Assembly: GCF_014117425.1 (NCBI RefSeq)
Contig: NZ_CP059725.1
Coordinates: 1,178,001 to 1,242,000 of the forward strand
DNA length: 64,000 bases
Direction of reading: 5' to 3'
Origin: Bartonella sp. HY038
Lineage (GTDB): Bacteria; Pseudomonadota; Alphaproteobacteria; Rhizobiales; Rhizobiaceae
Made by a program: the position numbers and the translations under genes. Below the pieces are notes generated by a model that was given only the letters and a program-made list of their open reading frames with translations, was not told the origin of the DNA and did no database searches. Positions 56,165-64,000 of the stretch are shown here, piece by piece; within the stretch, counting starts at the first letter, position 1; the number at the start of each line of letters is the position of its first letter.

Positions 56165-58843
56165 ATGAAATGTGAATATAGCAAAAAGGCGGGACGTAAA
56201 CTGCTTTATAGTTCTAGTCGTATGGCTCTTTTATTGGCAAGTGGTGCCTTTTTGGGGTGTTTTACTTCAGATGGCTTTGCTCAGCAGATAAATGATGATG
56301 TGCAGTGGATGACTTCTGATGAAGTAGCTTCCTCTAATTATACCAGTGCAACTAATGTCCAAAGCGGATCTGTTGATGAGTTAGCGGCTCTTAGTTATCA
56401 GGAGGGGGAGTCTGTCGGTGCTGCTGTAGACGGTTTATCTGGTCAGCAAGCTGATGCCTTTGTTGACGTTACTGTTAATGGTGAGACCCGTCCTAATTTG
56501 ATCGCAGTTCGACAGTTAGCCGACGGTTCATTCATTATGAATGCCGATGTACTTCGTGGGATCGGTATATTGCCTCAACGATCTGCCACAAACAACGATG
56601 GGTGGGTTAGCTTATCTGCGCTAAAGAATGTACAATTTACATTTGATCCCCGCACTGAAACATTAGCATTTATTACTACTGATCCTGATGCCTTGGCTCC
56701 TTATGCCTTAAGTCTAAATCCATTAGCTGCTGCTGCTCGCTCTGGCGGTTCAGAAGGTGAAATAAAGCCACAGTCAGATTTGGCGGCTGTTTTGAACTAT
56801 AATATTTACGCCGATTCTGGGCATGAAAATTTTAAGGATATTTGGGATTTTCAAGGCGTTTCCGCCACAATAGATGGGCGTGTCTCGGGTAAGTTTGGCA
56901 CATTTTATACATCTGAATTATTACGCTATTCATCTCAAGGCTTTGGTCGTGATAGAAGCGATGCTATTCGCCTTGATAGTTATTGGACGTATTCTGATGA
57001 AAAGCGTATGATGACTTATCAAGTGGGCGATTTGATAACAAGAAGTGTTTCGTGGTCGCGCTCTACGCGGTTAGGCGGTGTTCAACTGCGTAGAAATTTT
57101 GATCTCCGCGACAATCTTGTTACAATGGCATTGCCTGAGCTTTCGGGATCTGCAGCAGTTCCATCAGCTGTTGATCTTTATATAAATAATGCTCAGCGCG
57201 CGGTTTCAGATGTTCCAACCGGACCTTTCTCTTTGACAGATATTCCTGTTGTTACTGGTGCTAATTCTGCGCGACTTGTCGTTCGTGATGCCATGGGGCA
57301 AGAGTCTGTAAAAGAAATTTCATTTTACGCTTCAAGTGATTTATTAGCCAAAGGTTTATGGGATTTCGCCGTTGAGGCAGGTGTCCCACGTACTAATTAT
57401 GGTAGTAAGTCTGGTAGTTATTCCAGTGATTTCTTTGTTTCAGGTACTACTCGTTATGGTTTTACAAATAGTTTGACTGGTGAGGCACATGCAGAAGCTG
57501 GTAGTGATTTCTTTAATGGCGGTTTGGGTGCTGTTTTCACTATTGGAGACCTAGGTCGTCTTTCTGTTGCCGGTAGTGCTAGTAGTTATAAGAGTGAAAC
57601 AGGGCAACAACTATATGCAAATTTACAGTTGGAGCGTTGGGGTTTTTATTTTAATGCAATGACGCAAAGGACTTATAGCAACTACAATGATACGGCCTCA
57701 ATTGTCGATCGTAAAAATCGCGATATTACTGAAGATATTGATTGGGAAAATATTGATTTTTCTAATGATAGTTATCGTGCTCTTAGCCGAGCCTCTGCTA
57801 GGCCTGCCAAAGCTGTTAATCAGTTGTCTTTAAGTACCAATCTACGGTTTGATCCTGCTACGATTACACTAAGTTATACTGAGGTGGATTACTGGGATCA
57901 AAAGGATTCAAAATATTTAAGTGTGTCCAGTAGTCGCAGTTTTGGGCATGGAATTTATGGTTACGCAACCGGATTTGTTAATCTGAAAGATTCTGACGCC
58001 TATAGCGTTTTTGCGGGGCTTTCGTTTACCTTTGATAAAGGATATAGCGCTTCCACAAATGTTACTACAGACCATGAAGGATCTCGTTTTACGTCACAAG
58101 TGGCTAAAAGCCTCGGTGGTAATGTTGGTGATTATGGTTGGGCAATTCGTGATACTGAAGGTAAACGCACACAGCGTGGAGCCGATGGACAGTACCGTAC
58201 GTCTGTCGCCTTGTTAGGTGCATCCATTGATCAGTATGAAGATACTTGGCGTGCAACAGCAAGTGCGGCTGGTGGGGTGGTCTATGCCGATGGTGCTTTA
58301 ATGCCTACGACACGTATTGAAGATTCATTTGCCGTTGTGAACGTTGGTGTGCCTGATGTTGGTGTTAAAGTTAATAATCAAAAATATGGTACTACATGGC
58401 GCAATGGCAGATTGGTAGTTCCAGATCTTCTTTCATATACGACGTCTAATATCTCGCTAGATATGAATAGTTTACCTCCGGATGCTATTGTGGATAAAAC
58501 CGATGAAGACGTCCGTCCAGCAGCGCAAAGTGGTGTTGTAGTGCACTTCGGCGGAGCAACAGGTGATCAATACTTATATGTTTCTTTAAAAGGAACTGAT
58601 GGTAATACAATTGAGGTTGGATCTTATGCGCAAGTCGCAGGATCTGACGTTGGTTTCGATATCGGTTATGACGGACTTGCTGTTATACAGCTTAATCAGA
58701 TTAGCTTACCCGCAACACTTCATGTCTTGGAAAAAAATGGCAATACGTGTGAAGCTGTTATTGAAGCGTCAGTTAATCCTGGGTTGCAGTCAGGTAGCCA
58801 AACTATTGTCTGTCGCCCAATGGGGCGCGCAAATCAAAGATAA
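56165..58843 (+). CDS. Fimbrial outer-membrane usher protein
   Basis: Outer-membrane assembly channel of about 892 residues from the ATG at 56165. That ATG gives a normal signal peptide (SSRMALLLASGAFLGCFTSDGFAQ); the frame is open from 56114. An N-terminal domain (VDVTVNGETRPN) is followed by a beta-barrel with YQVGDLITRSVSWSRSTRLGGVQLRR, a plug region, and C-terminal domains (DGLAVIQLNQISLPATL). It fits the archaic usher class. It follows the chaperone and precedes the tip protein. Confidence 0.92.
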   Translation: MKCEYSKKAGRKLLYSSSRMALLLASGAFLGCFTSDGFAQQINDDVQWMTSDEVASSNYTSATNVQSGSVDELAALSYQEGESVGAAVDGLSGQQADAFVDVTVNGETRPNLIAVRQLADGSFIMNADVLRGIGILPQRSATNNDGWVSLSALKNVQFTFDPRTETLAFITTDPDALAPYALSLNPLAAAARSGGSEGEIKPQSDLAAVLNYNIYADSGHENFKDIWDFQGVSATIDGRVSGKFGTFYTSELLRYSSQGFGRDRSDAIRLDSYWTYSDEKRMMTYQVGDLITRSVSWSRSTRLGGVQLRRNFDLRDNLVTMALPELSGSAAVPSAVDLYINNAQRAVSDVPTGPFSLTDIPVVTGANSARLVVRDAMGQESVKEISFYASSDLLAKGLWDFAVEAGVPRTNYGSKSGSYSSDFFVSGTTRYGFTNSLTGEAHAEAGSDFFNGGLGAVFTIGDLGRLSVAGSASSYKSETGQQLYANLQLERWGFYFNAMTQRTYSNYNDTASIVDRKNRDITEDIDWENIDFSNDSYRALSRASARPAKAVNQLSLSTNLRFDPATITLSYTEVDYWDQKDSKYLSVSSSRSFGHGIYGYATGFVNLKDSDAYSVFAGLSFTFDKGYSASTNVTTDHEGSRFTSQVAKSLGGNVGDYGWAIRDTEGKRTQRGADGQYRTSVALLGASIDQYEDTWRATASAAGGVVYADGALMPTTRIEDSFAVVNVGVPDVGVKVNNQKYGTTWRNGRLVVPDLLSYTTSNISLDMNSLPPDAIVDKTDEDVRPAAQSGVVVHFGGATGDQYLYVSLKGTDGNTIEVGSYAQVAGSDVGFDIGYDGLAVIQLNQISLPATLHVLEKNGNTCEAVIEASVNPGLQSGSQTIVCRPMGRANQR

Positions 58844-59029
58844 GTTTCATGTTGCTTAGCACATAACGTTTATAGATTTAAATGGAATTGATGGTTGGTA
58901 AGAAGTGAGACAAAATTGGTATTTCTTATAGTGGTTGGTTTGTAATGAGTTACGTCACTCGGCAAATATTATTTTAAAATTTAGCAATTCTATTTGATTA
59001 CAGATTATTATGAGAGGAATGTTGGAATT

Positions 59030-60133
59030 ATGAATTCAAATGGGGCTACACTAAAAAAGAAAGCTTCTTGTTATGGTTTAGTGGCTACTTTATTTTCTTC
59101 TATGTTAGTTTTCTCTATTCATAATGATGCTTATGCGCAAAATGCGTGGCAATCTGGTAGGATGGTGTGTAAACTGAATGGATCTTCAGTTATTGATTTT
59201 GGTGATATTAGCGGCTTATTAATTAAACAGGGTAGAGCTGATAGTGATCTTAAACCCACCTGTTCTAGTGATTTTTATCAAATGGCTAATAATTCATGGT
59301 TTGCTTCCGGTTCGGTTTGTGTCGGGATTGAATCGCTGGAAAGCGGACAGAGTGCTGATCCTAGGTATCTTTATCTTGATGGCAATCCTGCGTCAGAACA
59401 TAAACTTATGTATAATTATTATTTAAATAATCTAGATGTTGGCGCTAGAGTAGGTGACGGGGTTCAGGTGCCAGGAGTTTCCTTATCTACTCAAGAACCA
59501 TGGCGGGGGACGGGGACTCCGTCAGGGCCTATGAATGTTAGTTTGTGGTTTAATTTATTCGCAGTTTTTAATTTTAATCAACCTAATCTACCTGCCGGAA
59601 AGTATTCCAATCAATATAAAGTTACGCTGCGTTCAGGTGCTGGTGGTGGAAGCGTGGGTGGAAGAACTTCATGTGCAAATTTTCCCGATATATCGGAACC
59701 CGTTACAATTACCGTTACTGCTCAGGTATTACCGTCATGTCAATTTAGAATTAAACGCCACATTAACTTTGGTATGCATACGCGATTAAACGCGAACATC
59801 GTTGCTTATGGTGAATTGGGGGTAGTGTGTAATCTAAATGCATCCTATGAGATAAAGTTGGATGGTGGGCGAAACAAAAGTACTACCGATCGTCGCATGT
59901 CTAAATTTTCAACGGGAGCTGTTTTTGATGACACAAAGACAATTGCCTATGATTTATATTTACCTAATACACAAATGATTTGGGGAAATACTGAGGGTGT
60001 TGATACCTATAAGGGGACCGCAACCGGGGCTGAACAGACAATAAGAATTGATGGTAAGATAAATCCAAAAGGAAATTTTTCGCCTGAAGTTGGGAATTAT
60101 CGTGATAATGTTGTTGCAACAATTGTCTATTAG
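59030..60133 (+). CDS. Two-domain spore coat U tip subunit (CsuE-like)
   Basis: The 367-residue exported protein has a signal peptide (LVATLFSSMLVFSIHNDAYA). Two Cys-containing SCPU-type domains follow: one about residues 40-215 (RMVCKLNGSSVIDFGDISG) and one about 220-367. The second has LPSCQFRIKRHINFGMHTRL and ends GNYRDNVVATIVY, close to the pilin end. Two-domain tip adhesins are typical of archaic pili. ATG 59030 is preceded by GGAATT; a TTG-started frame opens at 58994. It is the last gene, 187 bases after the usher, with an untranslated gap. Confidence 0.87.
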   Translation: MNSNGATLKKKASCYGLVATLFSSMLVFSIHNDAYAQNAWQSGRMVCKLNGSSVIDFGDISGLLIKQGRADSDLKPTCSSDFYQMANNSWFASGSVCVGIESLESGQSADPRYLYLDGNPASEHKLMYNYYLNNLDVGARVGDGVQVPGVSLSTQEPWRGTGTPSGPMNVSLWFNLFAVFNFNQPNLPAGKYSNQYKVTLRSGAGGGSVGGRTSCANFPDISEPVTITVTAQVLPSCQFRIKRHINFGMHTRLNANIVAYGELGVVCNLNASYEIKLDGGRNKSTTDRRMSKFSTGAVFDDTKTIAYDLYLPNTQMIWGNTEGVDTYKGTATGAEQTIRIDGKINPKGNFSPEVGNYRDNVVATIVY

Positions 60134-60300
60134 ATACGTTTCATGTGGTAATGTATTGCTTAGCTGTGTTGATATTTAGAATTCCTAAATGATTTAAACT
60201 GTGTTTCTATCATCTTTTAAGGATGAATATCATAGTTTGACTAGTTCTAACAGATCAACGATGTTTACTCATCGAGTCACTGTACTTAGCCAAAAAGAGC

Positions 60301-60660
60301 CATCACTATCGCAGTGGCAATGACAACCGTTTATATATTTTGATGCTGTCTTATAAAAAGCAGTAGCAACATACTTAGGTGGGATTTGCCTACAATCTTT
60401 GCTAGCTAGTACGCAGTCTTTGAGCGTTTTGATGGTTGGTCATGCTAGAATGTATTTGAGCCGATATTTGAATCTACATCAGATGAGCTTGATTATGAAT
60501 ATATGATGGTTGATACCATGATTATCCCCGTTCATCGTTACAGATGCGGCAAAAAAAGGCTCAAAGTCAAGCCATCGGTAAATTAAAGAATTGATGGACA
60601 ATTATAACCGTTCCTTTAATAGACGCTTTGGACAATGTGGTGCGGTTTACCTTCTACTGA
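60301..60660 (+). pseudogene. Decayed IS5-type transposase
   Basis: The sequence reads RSGNDNRLYI near 60311, WDLPTIFAS from 60380, FERFDGW, FEPIFESTSDELDYEYMMVD and IPVHRYRCGKK in one frame with internal TAG codons. After a frameshift comes QSQAIGKLKN and IDALDNVVRFTFY to about 60660. These are the RDLP, DxxxVHRH and QAIGRSRGG regions of IS5/IS1031-like transposases. Inactive. It lies just right of the pilus locus. Confidence 0.8.
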
Positions 60661-60907
60661 GGGAATCGTTTGATATGATTTGTCTCCCATGATTGATTAA
60701 ATATAGGGGCTAACACCTAAGAGTGTTATTTAAGGATGATTTTAAGATCATCTAGCAGTTGTTTAAGTGTTGCCTCTATTTAAAAATCCTGCCCTAAGCT
60801 GCTCTAAAAACTACTTTCAAATTGTGCTAGCCCTCGATGTTTAAAAACAAGTAATTGAGGGCAAGATTTTTTTAGCGGCAAGGCATCTAAAATGGGTAGT
60901 ATTAATT

Positions 60908-62272
60908 CTACATATAACTATTTTCGGTATCAATCTCTAGCTCTACTAACTTTCGATAGAGAGTCGATCTACCAATTTTTAAACGGCGTGCTACTTCGCT
61001 AATACGTCCTTGATAGCGTGTCATAGCGGTTTTTATTACCATGCGTTCAAGTGCATCGAGAGAGCAAATATGACCAGTTTTATCAAAGAAAAAATCATCA
61101 GAACCGGAGCCTTTGGTTTGCTCTTTGCTTTCGGGTTCTGAAACTTCGCCTTTCACAAGTTGCGGGAAATCAGCAATGGATAAAAGGGGCCCAGAGCTTA
61201 GAAGTACGGCGCGAAACAATATTCTATCTAACTCGAGAATATTATCGGGCCAATCATATTGCGATAGAAAATTGATAGCCGAATTTGATAGTCCAGAAAC
61301 ATGCGAATAGCCTGTCTCTGTTATAATATGAATTAAAAGGTTTTTTGCAATATCGGTTATATCTTCTCGTCGATTTCTAAGTGGAGGTATGGACAATTGT
61401 CTTTGCGCGAATAGTTTATATAGTTTCTTGTGAAATTGCCCCTCTGCTAATATTTCATTTATTTCAGGGGTTGTCGTCGCAATCAATCGTATATGGTGAT
61501 TATTTTCGACGCCGAGTTTAATTAACCGATCATAAAGAAAATCTTGCGCCTTTTGTGTAAGGCTTTCAATGTTGAGGAAAAGTAGTGTCCCGTTTGAAAA
61601 ATTATCGAGTGCTCTTTCAACGTTGCGTTTCCAATCCTCTGCATATTCTTCATGGTTTAAAGAGTAGCGGCATTGAATATTACGCAAAGTTGCACTTTCA
61701 TACCCGCTTTCCCTATGTATTATAGTTGCAATACTATTTCTACCTGTCCCTTGTTCTCCGGTTATTATGACATTGTGTTCGTGTTCGACAATGTCTTTTG
61801 CCACCATGACTGTGGTCTGCATAGCAAGGCTGTTCACCACCAGATCCGAAAAGTGCAGATTGCCTTCAAAGCATCTATGCATGCTTTTAATCTCGCGCTC
61901 TATAGCAGCACGTTGCATAGTATTTTTTATCGTCACCATAAGGCGTATGTCAGAAAACGGATCAATGATAAAATCATTTGCACCAGACTCGATCGCACGT
62001 GCTAAATCTCTGCTTTCATCCTTGTAGGACACAATAATGATCGGTGAGCGGATTCCAGCCGTCCTTAGTGTATCAATGAAATCTAATCCATTAATATCGG
62101 ACATCTGCAAATCTAATAGTGCTAAAATAATATTGGGACGTCTTCGAAGCAAGTCTAATGTATGATAACCACTACTCGCTTCGATTATGCGGTACCCCTG
62201 ATTAATCAGCAACTTGGAAATACGTTGCCTACGACCTAAGTCTTCCATGGCAACTAAAATTGTACTAACCAT
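60908..62272 (-). CDS. NtrC-type response regulator with degenerate ATPase
   Basis: The 454-residue product has a receiver domain, an AAA+ domain and a Fis-type HTH (LDALERMVIKTAMTRYQGRI, then EVARRLKIGRSTLYRKL). The receiver keeps Asp54 (LLDLQMSD) and an acidic pair (E10, D11), but the usual Lys is Asp (DFIIDPF). In the AAA+ domain, Walker A is GEQGTGRNS with Arg for Lys. Walker B is degenerate (GTLLFLNIESL). The sigma54-contacting GAFTGA loop is missing. It should therefore bind DNA but is unlikely to remodel sigma54 holoenzyme. AGGAG precedes the ATG. It lies between the IS5 remnant and omp10. Its target is unknown; the pilus locus is one candidate. Confidence 0.88.
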   Translation of the reverse strand: MVSTILVAMEDLGRRQRISKLLINQGYRIIEASSGYHTLDLLRRRPNIILALLDLQMSDINGLDFIDTLRTAGIRSPIIIVSYKDESRDLARAIESGANDFIIDPFSDIRLMVTIKNTMQRAAIEREIKSMHRCFEGNLHFSDLVVNSLAMQTTVMVAKDIVEHEHNVIITGEQGTGRNSIATIIHRESGYESATLRNIQCRYSLNHEEYAEDWKRNVERALDNFSNGTLLFLNIESLTQKAQDFLYDRLIKLGVENNHHIRLIATTTPEINEILAEGQFHKKLYKLFAQRQLSIPPLRNRREDITDIAKNLLIHIITETGYSHVSGLSNSAINFLSQYDWPDNILELDRILFRAVLLSSGPLLSIADFPQLVKGEVSEPESKEQTKGSGSDDFFFDKTGHICSLDALERMVIKTAMTRYQGRISEVARRLKIGRSTLYRKLVELEIDTENSYM

Positions 62273-62870
62273 TATATTTAATACTCCTAGTTACCAGTAT
62301 AACGGTTTGTAGATAAATTAGTTGCATGTGAAGCCATATCAATTCTTTATATTCTAAACTACGTATTTCGTAACTGAGGCGATTGCGTATCTTAAACGCT
62401 TCTGTTCATCGCATGAGATCGTGGTTATCCATTATCTGCTGCCGATAACATAGTTTTGGAAGCGTCAATTTTAAGTGGAGGATAGGGATAGTCCTCAAAT
62501 GGATGAAATTTATCAAAATTATATAGCTTGATTATATATTTTGTTTAACTAAAATATTTAAATCTATGATCGGATACGCATATTCTTTCCTATTGATGAA
62601 TAAATGCAACAGTTGGCACTTTTTTAACGAAATATTTAAAGTTTCCATTGCTTTGAAAAAAAACAGAATTATTTAATAACGTATTGTTACTTTTATGACG
62701 ATGATAAACAGTAAAATAAACGCTCTAAAAAATTATGACAAAAGTTGCACCAAAAAGTTGAAACATTGTTTAGAATGTTCCTATGAAAGAATGCAATCCA
62801 TTATTTTAGCCCAATATTGGGAATAGTTGTTTTATCCATTATAATTGCCCAAATGGGTTTGGAGTAAAAA
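62273..62870. other. Divergent intergenic region, about 600 bases
   Basis: It separates the regulator from omp10 and should hold both promoters. A TGGCAC at 62613 lacks a proper -12 partner, so it is not called as a sigma54 promoter. No gene was seen. Confidence 0.5.
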
Positions 62871-63248
62871 ATGAAGTTTTTAATATCCCTTGTCTCTACT
62901 GCAATAGTTGGTTTTGCGCTCAGTGGTTGTATAGCACCAGATATGAATGGGCCAATAAACCCTGTTGTACAGCCGCAGGTTAGTCGTGGCATTGAAGGAC
63001 AATGGATTGATTCAGAAGGTGTTGCTTTTTCTTCTTTCCGTAATGGGATTTTTGAAACACGATCGATTGATACACAAGAAAAATTATCAGAAGGCAATTA
63101 TGCAATGACGTCTCCGGAGATGGTTTCTCTTGAGATGAGGTCGTTGGTACGTGGTACGGTGTCACGCGTAAACTGCGCTTTATCAGGCTATAGTAGATTG
63201 TTATGCACGACCGAGTCTGGTTCTCACTTTACTTTAACAAGGCAATAA
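62871..63248 (+). CDS. omp10: Omp10-family outer-membrane lipoprotein
   Basis: Small outer-membrane lipoprotein of 125 residues. The signal peptide ends in the lipobox ALSGC (Cys near residue 22). The mature part has GIEGQWIDSEGVAFSSF, IFETRSIDTQEKLSEGNY and VRGTVSRVNCALSGYSRLLC, which follow Brucella Omp10 closely. GGAG precedes the ATG. Omp10 is a surface antigen of unknown biochemical function. omp10-hemH adjacency also occurs in Brucella. Confidence 0.92.
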   Translation: MKFLISLVSTAIVGFALSGCIAPDMNGPINPVVQPQVSRGIEGQWIDSEGVAFSSFRNGIFETRSIDTQEKLSEGNYAMTSPEMVSLEMRSLVRGTVSRVNCALSGYSRLLCTTESGSHFTLTRQ

Positions 63249-63342
63249 GCCATCTTAGATGGTATCAAATTGCATTTTATTATATCAGTATTATCCTATT
63301 GAGCTAGGCATTGGTGTGTCTAAATGTAAGGCTTTTATAATT

Positions 63343-63371
63343 TTGACAAATTTTCAGATATCTCTTAAAAC
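63343..63371 (+). promoter_or_regulatory. Possible promoter upstream of hemH
   Basis: TTGACA at 63343-63348, a 17-base spacer and TAAAAC at 63366-63371, about 70 bases before the hemH ATG. The -10 is only a fair match. Confidence 0.35.
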
Positions 63372-63442
63372 TTGATAAAAATTACCTATTTAAAGAAATG
63401 TAATATTCACTAGTTTTATAAAATAATGAAAGTTTCAATATT

Positions 63443-64000
63443 ATGCAGCCAGCGCGTAAGTCAAAAATTGGTGTCCTTCTTGTTAATCTTGGGACACCAA
63501 ATGGAACAGACTATTGGAATATGCGTAAATATCTATCGCAATTTTTATCAGATAAACGTGTTATTGAATGGCCAAGTTTCGTTTGGCAGCCGATCTTACA
63601 AGCCATTGTTTTAAGCATTCGCCCTAAAAAATCTGGCGCAGCTTATGATCGTGTTTGGTTTAAGGAAACCAATGAATCGCCATTACGCCATTATACGCGC
63701 TTGCAAGCAGAAAGACTGGCAGCGCAATTACAAGATCTTAACAATGATGACACCATAGTCGTCGATTGGGCGATGCGTTACGGACAGCCATCGATCGACC
63801 AGGTGACAAGCAGATTATTACAGCAAGGCTGCGATAAGATTGTATTATTTCCGCTTTATCCGCAATATTCAGCAACAACTACGGCGACGGTGAATGATGC
63901 GTTTTTTGACGCTTTAAAAACCCATCGGGTGCAACCAGCTATTCGTACGGTGCCGTCTTATCCCGATCATCCTGTTTATATTGATGCTTTGGCACAATCT
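63443..64000 (+). CDS. hemH: Ferrochelatase, N-terminal part (3' end outside window)
   Basis: Inserts Fe2+ into protoporphyrin IX, the last step of haem synthesis. The frame is open to the right edge, 186 codons seen. KIGVLLVNLGTPNGTDYWNM at the start, YLSQFLSDKRVIEWP, and IVLFPLYPQYSATTTATVND with the catalytic-region residues near residue 135 are typical. The ATG at 63443 gives the family N-terminus. The gene runs past the window. Confidence 0.96.
   Translation, partial: MQPARKSKIGVLLVNLGTPNGTDYWNMRKYLSQFLSDKRVIEWPSFVWQPILQAIVLSIRPKKSGAAYDRVWFKETNESPLRHYTRLQAERLAAQLQDLNNDDTIVVDWAMRYGQPSIDQVTSRLLQQGCDKIVLFPLYPQYSATTTATVNDAFFDALKTHRVQPAIRTVPSYPDHPVYIDALAQS

Noticed and set aside
62613..62630. 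TGGCAC resembling a sigma54 -24 element upstream of omp10
   Set aside because: The following bases (TTTTTTAACG) do not give a TTGC -12 element at the right spacing.

Overview
The window looks like chromosome from a low-GC member of the Rhizobiales (Alphaproteobacteria), close to the Bartonella/Brucella group. Signs of this are an Omp10-type lipoprotein next to hemH, an IalB-family secreted protein, RNase J, a sufB-C-D-S-T operon with a second NifS/IscS-like cysteine desulfurase, a lipoyl-domain-bearing PdhB in a pdhA-pdhB-pdhC-lpd-lipA-ratA run, and the tatB-tatC-serS-surE-pcm-LysM/M23 order. No tRNA, rRNA, CRISPR array or intact mobile element was recognised. The genus is not determined.

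Layout. 1-5.8 kb: Tat export, seryl-tRNA synthetase, SurE, isoaspartyl methyltransferase and an NlpD-like lipoprotein. 6.1-7.5 kb: pgsA, moaD, moaE. 7.9-12.4 kb: IalB-like protein, rpe, purB and a YbaY/META-type exported protein. 12.6-15.1 kb: ndk and an ABC-F ATPase. 15.3-16.8 kb: a decayed IS1595-family transposase and an orphan gene. 16.9-23.5 kb, minus strand: the SUF iron-sulfur operon, with a candidate Irr box in front of sufB. 23.8-30.8 kb: hydrolase, RNase J, DUF922 protease-like protein, folP-folK and comEC.

The accessory part runs from about 31 to 43.5 kb. A TetR gene and an MFS gene diverge around a perfect inverted repeat. The MFS gene is interrupted by a frameshift at a run of five G, and a 44-codon membrane ORF overlaps its end. 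Next comes a complete type I secretion operon (TolC, LapB-like ABC transporter, HlyD; minus strand). It diverges, across 1.3 kb of very AT-rich DNA, from a 1132-residue exported protein with Ig-like regions, six FG-GAP-type repeats and a C-terminal type I secretion region. The likely reading is one secretion locus with its own substrate.

43.8-51.2 kb is core metabolism: a FtsB-like division protein, the pyruvate dehydrogenase complex, lipoate synthase and RatA. icd and a DUF486 membrane protein follow on the minus strand. 54.6-60.1 kb is a compact archaic (spore coat U / Csu-type) chaperone-usher locus: pilin, chaperone, usher and two-domain tip protein. It lies between a decayed IS1595 transposase and a decayed IS5-type transposase, which suggests acquisition or rearrangement. 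Beside it is an NtrC-type regulator whose receiver and AAA+ motifs are degenerate. The window ends in omp10 and the 5' part of hemH.

The most interesting material is the T1SS/FG-GAP locus, the IS-bracketed pilus locus with hairpin leader and degenerate regulator, and the TetR/MFS/small-protein module. No wholly new system can be proved from sequence alone.
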